DNA from: CAVRZR01 sp964354215
GTDB taxonomy: Bacteria > Actinomycetota > Coriobacteriia > Anaerosomatales > CAVRZR01
Length of the DNA: 64,000 nt
Direction: 5' to 3'
Assembly: GCA_964354215.1 (NCBI GenBank)
Contig: CAYGYT010000002.1
Location: forward strand, 1 to 64,000
This document shows, piece by piece, positions 52,598 through 60,862 of the stretch. A model generated the notes under the pieces. The model saw only the letters and a program-made list of their open reading frames with translations. It was not told the origin of the DNA and did no database searches. The position numbers and the translations under genes were made by a program. Position 1 is the first letter of the stretch. Every line of letters begins with the position of its first letter.

Positions 52598-53743
52598 ATG
52601 GCACTCGACATCGAGACGAGAACGACGGCTGTCGACCAGGACGGTCGCAACGTCGAGGAGCTCGTAGTCAACGTCGGGCCGTCGCATCCGTCCACGCACG
52701 GGGTCTGTCGCGTCATCGTCCATTTGGACGGCGAGATCGTCACGAAAGCGATCCCGGTCGTCGGCTACCTGCACCGCGGTATCGAGAAGATGGCGGAGAA
52801 CCGAACCTACCTTCAGGTCGTGCCGCTGACTGACCGACTCGACTACGTCGGCTCCATGTACGCCAACTGGGCGTACTGTCGCGCCGTCGAGCGCCTTGCG
52901 GACATTCGTATCCCGGAGCGTGCCGAGTACCTCCGCGTCATCACGTGCGAGATGCAACGCATCGCTAGCCACATGATGGCGCTCGGCTCTTCGGCGGCCG
53001 ACACGGGCGCCTTCACGATGTTCATCTACGCCTTCGACGTGCGCGAGCGGATCATCGAGCTCTTTGAGGAGCTGTGTGGCGCGCGGCTCACCTACAACTA
53101 CGTGCGTCCGGGTGGTGTGTCCTTCGACGTGCCCGACGGATGGACCGAGCGGCTTCTCGACTTTGCGAGCAACGCTCCGGCGCAGTTCGCCGAGATGGAC
53201 AGACTCTTCTTCGGCAACGTGATCGCTCGCGGGCGACTCAAGGACGTCGGCGTTCTGTCAGCCGAAGACGCCGTCGCCTGGGGTGCGTCGGGCCCTGTCG
53301 CGCGCGGCAGCGGCGTGAACTGGGACTTGAGGAAGAACGACACGTACTCGGTGTATCCGCGATTCGACTTCGACGTCCCGCTCGGCGAGAACGGGGACTC
53401 GTACGACCGGGCGCGCGTTCGCCTGTTTGAGTGCTACGAGAGCTGCAAGATCCTCACTCAGGCCGTCGAGCAGATGGAGCCCGGCCGCGTCATGGTCGAG
53501 GGCCTCCCGCGACTGCTCGCTCCTCGCCCGGGAGACGCGTACGACCACATCGAGTCCGCTCGTGGGTCGCTCGGCGTCTACCTCGTGTCCGATGGCAGCG
53601 TGAGGCCGTATCGCATGAAGGTCCGCTCGCCCGCGTTCTGCAACCTGGCGTTGCTCGGACACCTCGCCCCCGGTCACACGCTTTCCGACCTCGTCGTGAT
53701 CCTCGGCTCTCTCGACCCTGTGTTCGGCGAGGTGGACCGATGA
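52598..53743 (+). CDS. nuoD: NADH-quinone oxidoreductase subunit D
   Basis: A 381-residue 49-kDa-type subunit shaping the quinone site. It has VNVGPSHPSTHGVCRVIVHL, GYLHRGIEKMAENRTYLQV and the C-terminal PRGLGVYLVSDG-like RGSLGVYLVSDGSVRPYR. Start ATG 52598 follows GAGAGGAGGG. Directly followed by nuoH (ATGA overlap); nuoE, nuoF and nuoG, which normally stand here, are missing. Confidence 0.96.
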   Translation: MALDIETRTTAVDQDGRNVEELVVNVGPSHPSTHGVCRVIVHLDGEIVTKAIPVVGYLHRGIEKMAENRTYLQVVPLTDRLDYVGSMYANWAYCRAVERLADIRIPERAEYLRVITCEMQRIASHMMALGSSAADTGAFTMFIYAFDVRERIIELFEELCGARLTYNYVRPGGVSFDVPDGWTERLLDFASNAPAQFAEMDRLFFGNVIARGRLKDVGVLSAEDAVAWGASGPVARGSGVNWDLRKNDTYSVYPRFDFDVPLGENGDSYDRARVRLFECYESCKILTQAVEQMEPGRVMVEGLPRLLAPRPGDAYDHIESARGSLGVYLVSDGSVRPYRMKVRSPAFCNLALLGHLAPGHTLSDLVVILGSLDPVFGEVDR

Positions 53744-54690
53744 GCTCCCTTCTCTCGGGCGCCTTGTTCGGCCTGCTGGCGGGGCTCGCAATCGCGCTCG
53801 CGGCCCTGATCGGCGTGTGGGCCGAGCGCAAGGTCTCGGCGAAGATCCAGATGCGTATCGGCCCGAACGAGGCGGGTCCGGCGGGCCTGCTCCAGACGCT
53901 CGCGGATACCGTCAAGCTCGTCTTGAAGGAGGACATAACGCCGAGACAGGCGGACGTGCGGACGTTTAGGATCGCGCCGTTCCTCGTGTTCACTCCTATC
54001 GCCGTATCGATGATCGTAATCCCGTACGCCGCTGGGTGGGCTCCCTTCGAGTCCTCCGTGGGCGTGCTCTTCTTCCTGGCCGTGCCGTCGATCTCGGTGA
54101 TCGGGGTACTCCTCGCCGGCTGGTCGTCCCGGAACACATACGCAACGCTTGGCGGAATCCGCGGGGCGGCTCAGATGATCTCCTACGAACTGCCCCGAAC
54201 CCTCTCAGTCGTCGCCCTGTGCGTGATCGCCGGCTCCATCGCACCGACAACCGTTCTTGGAGAGTGGCGGTGGTGGTGGTTGCCATTGAACCTGATCGGC
54301 TTTGTCGTGTACTTCATCAGCTCGATAGCCGAGCTCAATCGCGGCCCCTTCGATATCCCTGAGGCCGAGTCCGAACTCGTAGCCGGCTACTTCGCGGACT
54401 ACTCGGGCATTCGCTGGGCCATCTTCATGATGGCCGAGTACGGGGGCGTTCTGGCTGCGTCGCTCTTCGGCGCTGCGATGTTCTTCGGCGGCGGACTCGG
54501 GATCGGCGGGTGGCTCGGCGTCGTGATCATGATCGGCATCGCCGCGGTGATCGCAACGACCATGATTTGGGTCAAGTGGACCTTCCCCCGCATGCGGGCA
54601 GACCAGCTCATGTCACTCGCGTGGAAGGTCCTCACGCCTCTTGCCCTGCTCCAACTCGTGCTGGTGGGGGTGGTGGCGCCGTGGCTCTAG
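53740..54690 (+). CDS. nuoH: NADH-quinone oxidoreductase subunit H
   Basis: A 316-residue membrane subunit with eight helices linking the arms. Conserved loops: WAERKVSAKIQMRIGPNEAG, LADTVKLVLKEDITP, and ELNRGPFDIPEAESELVAGY with the acidic funnel residues. ATG 53740 overlaps the nuoD stop. It ends 10 bp inside the next gene. Confidence 0.96.
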   Translation: MSSLLSGALFGLLAGLAIALAALIGVWAERKVSAKIQMRIGPNEAGPAGLLQTLADTVKLVLKEDITPRQADVRTFRIAPFLVFTPIAVSMIVIPYAAGWAPFESSVGVLFFLAVPSISVIGVLLAGWSSRNTYATLGGIRGAAQMISYELPRTLSVVALCVIAGSIAPTTVLGEWRWWWLPLNLIGFVVYFISSIAELNRGPFDIPEAESELVAGYFADYSGIRWAIFMMAEYGGVLAASLFGAAMFFGGGLGIGGWLGVVIMIGIAAVIATTMIWVKWTFPRMRADQLMSLAWKVLTPLALLQLVLVGVVAPWL

Positions 54691-56738
54691 AAGAGCATGA
54701 CGAGGTGCGCGTCACCCGCACGATTACCGTTTCCGACGACTACGCTCCCGGAGTGCGCGGTTTCGGACAGAAGTGGCGCTCGCTTCTCACCGGAATGGCC
54801 ATTACCGGACGAAAGTCGGTCGGCAGGCCGACTACGTTGAAGTACCCCTTCGAGAAGTTCGCCGTGTCGCCGAGGTGGCGCGGGGCACTGCGGCTTCAGG
54901 GTGTGCTCGGTCGCGACGACGTACCGCTCCTGCAGGCATCGCCGCCTGAGTACAACGCATCGATCGACGAGGCGTGGCGCGCAGAGCGCCTAGCGCCGTG
55001 TGTGGGGAACTGCCCCGCGAACGTGGACGCACGCGGTCAGAACTTCCTTATGGCGGAAGACCGCACGACCGAGGCCTACGAGCTCGTGCGCAGGCGCAAT
55101 GTCCTGCCGGGCGTCTTGGGCAGGATCTGTCACCACCCGTGCGAGACGGCGTGCCGCCGGAACTACTACGACGAGCCCTTGGCCATCCGGCCGCTTCACC
55201 GGCAGGCGTACGAGCGATTCCAGGAGGAACGGCCGGGCGCATTGCAGCCGCTGCCCCGCACGCGAGATCAAGAGATCGCCGTCATCGGCGCCGGACCATC
55301 GGGCCTCGCAGCAGCCCTGGACCTTCGGACGCTCGGGTATGGCGTTACGGTCTTTGAGAAGGAGAACACGTCGGGCGGCGCTCTATACTCCGGCGTGCCC
55401 TCGTATCGGCTACCCCGGGACGTGCTCCAACGCGAGATCGACGACCTCGTCGAACTGGGAGTGGACATCCGCCACGGTCTTGAGATCGGCCGAGACGTTC
55501 CGCTCGAGCATCTTCACGGCGAGTACGACGCGGTGCTCATCGCCGTCGGCCTGCAGGAGAGTCGCATCCTTCCCATTCCGGGCCACGAGGCCGACGGAGT
55601 AGTCGGCGCTCTCGACTTCCTTCGAGCCGCGAACTGGAAGGGCGAAGCCGGCGTGCGCGGCAAGCGCGTACTGGTGATCGGAGGCGGCAACGTGGCGGTC
55701 GACTGCGCGCGATGCGCGCTTCGTGTCGGCGCGTCCGAAGTCCGCCTCGCGTCTCTCGAGTCCGAAGACGAGATGCCTGCCCATCCGTGGGAGATCGAAG
55801 AAGCGCTCGACGAAGGCGTCATCGCCACGTGCTCCGTGGGACCCGAGGAAGTGCTCGTCGAAGACGGGCACGTCGTCGGTATGCGAATGCGTGAGTGCCT
55901 CTCCGTGTTCGACGAGGTCGGGCGATTTTCGCCCAAGTTTGGCGAGAACCTCACGGACTTTCCGTGCGATGTGCTCGTCTTCTCGATCGGTCAGGCCGCT
56001 ACGCTCAAGAACATCGTGGCAGGCTCTGACATCCTGCTTTCGGAACGCGGGCTTCTGCCGGTCGACGGCGCGATCATGACGACCGATGTTGATGGCTTCT
56101 TCGCCTGCGGAGAGGTCGTGACGGGACCCGGCAGCTGTATCGGCTCCATCGCGACCGGCCACGAAGCCGCTACCTCGATCCACCGATACCTCAACGCTTC
56201 GAGCACCACCGAGGATCGCGTCTATCGACCGGTACCGGTATACGACAGATACGAGCCGGCAACGCTCGACGGCGTCGACGCGAGTCGCCGGCGTGTCGAG
56301 ATGCCGATGGCCCGACCCGAAGAGCGCCGCGCGGACTTCCGGCCGGTCGAGCTCGGCTTCACCCGCCTCGAAGCGCTCTCGGAAGCGGCACGCTGCCTGC
56401 GCTGCCAGTCTGAGGTCTGTGTCGGCTGCACGTTCTGCGCCCGGACGTGCCCCGACTACGCGATCCAGGTCGAGCGCGTCGACGATCCCGGCGATCGACG
56501 CGTCACGCGCTACGACCTCGACTTGACGAAGTGTTGCTTCTGCGGCCTGTGCGCGGAGCAGTGTCCCACCGACGCGCTGCGGCATACCGCCCAGTACGAA
56601 CTCAGCTTCTACCACAGAGATCTGGCTGTATTCGATCGCGAGGAGATGCTCCGCAGCGGTGAGGGGACGCGCGCCACCGGTCGTGACGTCGAACGAGAGG
56701 ACGCGGCCGCGCCTGTCGCCGAGAGGAACAGCGAATGA
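54681..56738 (+). CDS. Chimeric NuoI: NuoI anchor + GltD-type FeS/FAD/NAD(P) oxidoreductase + NuoI 2x[4Fe-4S]
   Basis: A 685-residue protein in the nuoI position. Residues ~28-72 (SLLTGMAITGRKSVGRPTTL ... YPFEKFAVSPRWRG) match the NuoI N-terminus. Residues ~95-575 are a complete GltD-like unit: cysteines C107, C111, C150, C154 and C158, FAD site AVIGAGPSGLAAAL (~200), NAD(P) site VLVIGGGNVAVDCA (~330), FAD-closing FFACGEVVTGPGSC (~473) and the end motif RCLRCQ. Residues 580-628 restore NuoI: CVGCTFCARTC and CCFCGLCAEQC, the N6a/N6b-type clusters. After the second nucleotide site the segment SLESEDEMPA lacks the arginine pair of NADPH-type GltD, so NADH may be preferred (inference). GTG 54681 overlaps nuoH by 10 bp. 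It probably feeds electrons to NuoB in place of NuoEFG. An assembly chimera is unlikely because the frame is open throughout. Confidence 0.88.
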   Translation: MALEEHDEVRVTRTITVSDDYAPGVRGFGQKWRSLLTGMAITGRKSVGRPTTLKYPFEKFAVSPRWRGALRLQGVLGRDDVPLLQASPPEYNASIDEAWRAERLAPCVGNCPANVDARGQNFLMAEDRTTEAYELVRRRNVLPGVLGRICHHPCETACRRNYYDEPLAIRPLHRQAYERFQEERPGALQPLPRTRDQEIAVIGAGPSGLAAALDLRTLGYGVTVFEKENTSGGALYSGVPSYRLPRDVLQREIDDLVELGVDIRHGLEIGRDVPLEHLHGEYDAVLIAVGLQESRILPIPGHEADGVVGALDFLRAANWKGEAGVRGKRVLVIGGGNVAVDCARCALRVGASEVRLASLESEDEMPAHPWEIEEALDEGVIATCSVGPEEVLVEDGHVVGMRMRECLSVFDEVGRFSPKFGENLTDFPCDVLVFSIGQAATLKNIVAGSDILLSERGLLPVDGAIMTTDVDGFFACGEVVTGPGSCIGSIATGHEAATSIHRYLNASSTTEDRVYRPVPVYDRYEPATLDGVDASRRRVEMPMARPEERRADFRPVELGFTRLEALSEAARCLRCQSEVCVGCTFCARTCPDYAIQVERVDDPGDRRVTRYDLDLTKCCFCGLCAEQCPTDALRHTAQYELSFYHRDLAVFDREEMLRSGEGTRATGRDVEREDAAAPVAERNSE

Positions 56739-57235
56739 GCCTCCCACCCGCCGGCATCCTCGCTCTGGCGATCGCCGCGATCGCGCTTGTCGGCGCTCTC
56801 GTCGTCGTGATGACTCGCGACGTCATGCGGCTCATGCTCGGGCTGGGGGCGGTGCTACTGAGCGTCGCCGGGCTCTTCGCCGTGGCCGGCGCGAGCTTCC
56901 TTGCGGTGGCCGAAGTGTTCGTGTACGTGGGTGGCGTGCTCGTCCTCTTCCTCTTTGCGATCATGCTCGTCCACCGTTCGGATGGCGACGTCCCGGTTCT
57001 CGAGTCCCGCCACGACCTGCTCTCCGTAGTCGTCGCCCTCGGCGCGTTCTTCATGCTCGTGGCGACGCTCGGTCCCGCCGCACGAGCCCTTGACCTCGCC
57101 GCCATCAAGGGCGGGACAAAGGCGCTTGCAGACGTCCTGCTCGGATCGATGTTGGTGCAGTTCGAAGCGGCCGGCGTGCTGCTCCTTGCCGCCCTCGTGG
57201 CCGTCGTCTCGATTCTGGGGGGAGAACGCCGATGA
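56735..57235 (+). CDS. nuoJ: NADH-quinone oxidoreductase subunit J
   Basis: A 166-residue membrane subunit with five helices; the pi-bulge helix region is AVAEVFVYVGGVLVLFLFAI. ATGA overlap with the chimeric NuoI upstream and with nuoK downstream. Confidence 0.94.
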   Translation: MSLPPAGILALAIAAIALVGALVVVMTRDVMRLMLGLGAVLLSVAGLFAVAGASFLAVAEVFVYVGGVLVLFLFAIMLVHRSDGDVPVLESRHDLLSVVVALGAFFMLVATLGPAARALDLAAIKGGTKALADVLLGSMLVQFEAAGVLLLAALVAVVSILGGERR

Positions 57236-57543
57236 GCATCCTCGTCCTCTCGGCGGCGCTCTTCTGCGTGGGCCTGTACGGCGTATTGGTTCGCCGAGAC
57301 ATCATCGCCGTGCTCGCTTCCATCGAAGTCATGCTCGCCGGCCCACTCGTTCTTCTCGTGAGCGTCGCCGCTTCGATTGCCGCGGGTGCGGGACAACGCG
57401 CCCAGGGCGCGGTGCAAGCCGTCGGGCTCATCGTGCTCGTCATCGCCGCTGCCGAGGCGGCCGTCGGCCTGGCCCTTCTCGTTGCCGTCTCGCGTTCTCG
57501 CCGGGTGACCCGGTTCGACGAGCTCACGGAGGTGCGTGGCTGA
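57232..57543 (+). CDS. nuoK: NADH-quinone oxidoreductase subunit K
   Basis: A 103-residue, three-helix antiporter-like subunit with the membrane glutamates in the helices around LASIEVMLAG and AAAEAAVGLALLVAV. Start ATG 57232 overlaps the nuoJ stop. Its stop overlaps nuoL by one base. Confidence 0.94.
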   Translation: MSILVLSAALFCVGLYGVLVRRDIIAVLASIEVMLAGPLVLLVSVAASIAAGAGQRAQGAVQAVGLIVLVIAAAEAAVGLALLVAVSRSRRVTRFDELTEVRG

Positions 57544-59423
57544 TGGGATGGCTGCACCTCGCTCCACCGCTGGCCGTTGCGGGATCGTTCGCGCTTGCGC
57601 TCCTGGTCGCCATCGTGGGAAGACGAGCACGGCCGCTCGCACCGCTCCTCGCGCTTCTGGCTCCGCTGTCGGTGCTGGCCGTCGGCGTGGCGTCCCTCGC
57701 GCGCCAGCCGGTGGGTCAAGCGCTCGCCGAAACCACCGGTACGCCGGCCCCGTGGCTCGGGCGCATCGTGTCGAGCGGCGTGTTGCCGTGGTACACGACG
57801 GAATCCATGCGCCTGACCGTCGGTTGGACTGTGGACTCCCTCGCCGCCATCATGTTGGTCGTCGTCGGGGTCGTCGCGAGCATGGTCGTGCTCTTCTCGA
57901 TCGGCTACATGGCTGGCGACAGAGGCTGGGCCCGCTACTTCGCGCTCCTCGCTCTGTTCACGGGGTCGATGACGCTCCTCGTGATCGCGAGTGACTTCAC
58001 GGGCCTGTTCATCGGCTGGGAACTCGTTGGTGCGTGCTCGTTCCTCCTGATCGGGTTCTGGTTCGAGAAGCCCTCGGCAATGCACGCTGCCACCAAGGCG
58101 TTCCTCACAACACGGGTGGGAGACGCGGGCATGCTGCTTGGTCTCGCTCTCCTGTGGCGGGCGACCGGCTCGCTCGCGTACCGCGAAGTCTTCGGCGCCC
58201 TCGGCGCTCTGCCTGTGGCCGTGCTCACGGCGACAGCGCTGCTACTCTTCGTCGGCGCCGCAGGTAAGTCCGCTCAGTTCCCGCTGCACATCTGGCTACC
58301 GGATGCCATGGAAGGCCCGACGCCCGTCTCCGCCCTCATCCACGCCGCGACCATGGTTGCCGCGGGGGTGTTCCTTGTCGCGCGCACGTGGCCGCTCTTC
58401 GAGGCCGCTGAGACGGCTCGTGCGGTGATCCTCGGCATTGGCGTCATCACGGCGTTTGGTGCGGCGACCATCGCCGTCGCACAGCGCGACATCAAGAAGG
58501 TTCTCGCGTACTCCACGATCAGCCAGCTCGGGTACATGATGAGCGCTCTGGGCGCGGGCGCCCTCGTCGCCGGTATGTTCCACCTGGTAACCCACGCAGC
58601 GTTCAAGGCGCTCCTCTTCCTCGCCGCCGGGAGTGTTATCCACGGCGCGGGAACACAGGACCTTCGCGACATGGGCGGGCTGAGGCGGTTCATGCCGTGG
58701 ACGGCGCTCACGTGGGTCATCGGGGCCGCAGCGCTCGCCGGCGTGCCTCCGCTGGCCGGGTTCTTCAGCAAGGACGCGGTCGTGGCGTCCGTGTGGGTCG
58801 CCAACCCGTTGGCGGGACTCACCCTCACGGCGTCGAGTGCTCTCACGGCGTTCTACGTGGCCCGCGCAACCCGGCTTGCCTTCTTCGGCGACTACCGAGG
58901 CGACGGACACGCGCACGAGAGTCCGTGGAGCATGCGCGGTCCACTCCTGCTACTCGCGATTCCCGCGGCCGGGCTCGGGTTCGTTGCCACCCGGTTTGCC
59001 GAAGTGCTCGGTCACGAAGCAGAGACCTTCAACGTTCCGCTCCTCGTGGCATCCGTGGTGGTGGCGCTTGTAGGCATCGCTGCCGGTTGGCTCGTCGAAA
59101 GCAGGGGAGCCGCGAGCGATGAGGCGCTCGAGAGCACGCTCGGCGGCGTCTGGAGAGGTGCCGCGCGCGGTTGGGGCGTGGACGCGTTCGTGAACCGGTT
59201 CGTGGTCCGGCCGTCGGTGGCGACGGCCCGCGTGGCGTACGCGTTCGTCGACAGGTTGCTCATCGACGGTGTCGTCGAAGGAACGGGTGCGCTTGCGGGC
59301 CGGCTCGGGCAGATGTTTGCAGAGCTCCAGAATGGCGACGGCCAGTGGTACGCGACACTCATCGCCGTCGGGGTCGTGCTCATGCTCGTGGCAACGATGT
59401 GGATGGGGAGGGCGGGGATATGA
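57543..59423 (+). CDS. nuoL: NADH-quinone oxidoreductase subunit L
   Basis: A 626-residue antiporter-like subunit with the long lateral helix. Key features: GWELVGACSFLLIGFWFEKP (glutamate of the proton channel), KSAQFPLHIWLPDAMEGPTP with its lysine, and KKVLAYSTISQLGYM. Start ATG 57543 follows a GGAGG. ATGA overlap with nuoM. Confidence 0.95.
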   Translation: MGWLHLAPPLAVAGSFALALLVAIVGRRARPLAPLLALLAPLSVLAVGVASLARQPVGQALAETTGTPAPWLGRIVSSGVLPWYTTESMRLTVGWTVDSLAAIMLVVVGVVASMVVLFSIGYMAGDRGWARYFALLALFTGSMTLLVIASDFTGLFIGWELVGACSFLLIGFWFEKPSAMHAATKAFLTTRVGDAGMLLGLALLWRATGSLAYREVFGALGALPVAVLTATALLLFVGAAGKSAQFPLHIWLPDAMEGPTPVSALIHAATMVAAGVFLVARTWPLFEAAETARAVILGIGVITAFGAATIAVAQRDIKKVLAYSTISQLGYMMSALGAGALVAGMFHLVTHAAFKALLFLAAGSVIHGAGTQDLRDMGGLRRFMPWTALTWVIGAAALAGVPPLAGFFSKDAVVASVWVANPLAGLTLTASSALTAFYVARATRLAFFGDYRGDGHAHESPWSMRGPLLLLAIPAAGLGFVATRFAEVLGHEAETFNVPLLVASVVVALVGIAAGWLVESRGAASDEALESTLGGVWRGAARGWGVDAFVNRFVVRPSVATARVAYAFVDRLLIDGVVEGTGALAGRLGQMFAELQNGDGQWYATLIAVGVVLMLVATMWMGRAGI

Positions 59424-60859
59424 TCGCCGTCGACCTCCTCGTCCTCGTGCCCTTGGCCGGCGCCGCGATCGCGCTCGTCGGCGGGCGGGCGCGCCCCACG
59501 GTCTGCCGATGGGTGGCGCTCGCTACCTCCGTGGCAACACTGGGCCTTGCTGTCGTCGTTGGCCTTGCCGGAGCGTTCGCAGGGGAGCGTGTTGCCGGAA
59601 CGCACGTCGTGACCCTCGGCTTCTGGCGCCTTACCGCCGACGGACTCTCGATGCCACTCGTGGCGCTGACCGCTCTGCTCGGTGTCGCCGCGGTAAGCGC
59701 GTCCTGGCGCATCGACAAGCGACCGAGTACCTACTTCGCGCTGCTGCTGTTCCTGCAAGCGGCAGTGACGGGGGTATTCCTCGCCGAGGACTTGATCCTT
59801 TTCTACGTCTTCTGGGAACTCGTGCTCATCCCGATGTACTTCCTGATCGGCGGTTGGGGTCACGAGCGACGCAAGCACGCAGCTGCGAAGTTCTTCATCT
59901 ACACGTTCCTCGGCAGCGCCCTCATGCTCGTGGGCATTCTCGTAGCCATCTACGCGGCGCGCGCGTGGACGATTCCCGATCTCGTCTACCTCGCCGCGCG
60001 CCAGCCGCAAAGCGCACTCGTGTTCTGGTTGCTCATGGCGGGTTTTCTGGTGAAGGTCCCCGCGTTTCCGTTCCACACGTGGCTGCCCGACGCGCACGTG
60101 GAGGCGCCCACGGCAGGGTCGATCATGCTCGCAGGGGTTCTGCTCAAGATGGGCGGGTACGGCATACTACGCATCGCCATCCCGCTCGCTCCGCCCGCGT
60201 TCGAATCCGCCCGCGGGATACTCTTCGCCATCGGCCTGGTTGGCATCGTCTTCGGCGCCTTCACCGCGCTCGTGCAGACCGATTTGAAGCGTCTGGTGGC
60301 GTACTCGTCGGTCTCGCACATGGGCTTCGTCCTCGTGGCGATCGCAGCAGCGAGCAGCGGCGCCTTCGGCGCTGCCATGCTCGGCATGGTGAGCCACGGC
60401 TTTGTCGCGGGACTCCTCTTCCTGCTCGTCGGCCTCCTGTACGACCGCACGCACACACGCGAACTCCGCCGATTCGGCGGCCTCGGCTCTGTGATACCGG
60501 CGTGGTCGGTCGCCTTCGTGTTCGCGTCGCTCGCGAGCCTGGGCCTCCCAGGTCTCTCGGGCTTCCCGGGTGAGTTCGCGAGCGTGCTCGAAGGGTTCCG
60601 ATCGTTCGGCTGGTGGATTGTCGTCGCCACCTTCGGCGTCGTCTTCGCAGCGGCGTACACGCTCCGCGCAGTCCGAGGATCGGTCCAGGGGCCGGTCGGC
60701 GAGTTCGATGCGCTTTCCGATCTTGCCACTCGTGAAGCCGTGACCGTCGGCGCCTTCGGCCTGGCCATCCTGGCGCTCGGCGTTTGGCCCAACAGCGTGC
60801 TTCTGATGGTGGACCCGGCTCTCCGCTCCCTTGCCGCGCTCGTAGGGACGGGGAGCTAG
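59420..60859 (+). CDS. nuoM: NADH-quinone oxidoreductase subunit M
   Basis: A 479-residue antiporter-like subunit: FYVFWELVLIPMYFLIGGWG, KVPAFPFHTWLPDAHVEAPT and LKRLVAYSSVSHMGFVLV are all present. Start ATG 59420. Three bp separate it from nuoN. Confidence 0.95.
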   Translation: MIAVDLLVLVPLAGAAIALVGGRARPTVCRWVALATSVATLGLAVVVGLAGAFAGERVAGTHVVTLGFWRLTADGLSMPLVALTALLGVAAVSASWRIDKRPSTYFALLLFLQAAVTGVFLAEDLILFYVFWELVLIPMYFLIGGWGHERRKHAAAKFFIYTFLGSALMLVGILVAIYAARAWTIPDLVYLAARQPQSALVFWLLMAGFLVKVPAFPFHTWLPDAHVEAPTAGSIMLAGVLLKMGGYGILRIAIPLAPPAFESARGILFAIGLVGIVFGAFTALVQTDLKRLVAYSSVSHMGFVLVAIAAASSGAFGAAMLGMVSHGFVAGLLFLLVGLLYDRTHTRELRRFGGLGSVIPAWSVAFVFASLASLGLPGLSGFPGEFASVLEGFRSFGWWIVVATFGVVFAAAYTLRAVRGSVQGPVGEFDALSDLATREAVTVGAFGLAILALGVWPNSVLLMVDPALRSLAALVGTGS

Positions 60860-60862
60860 CCG

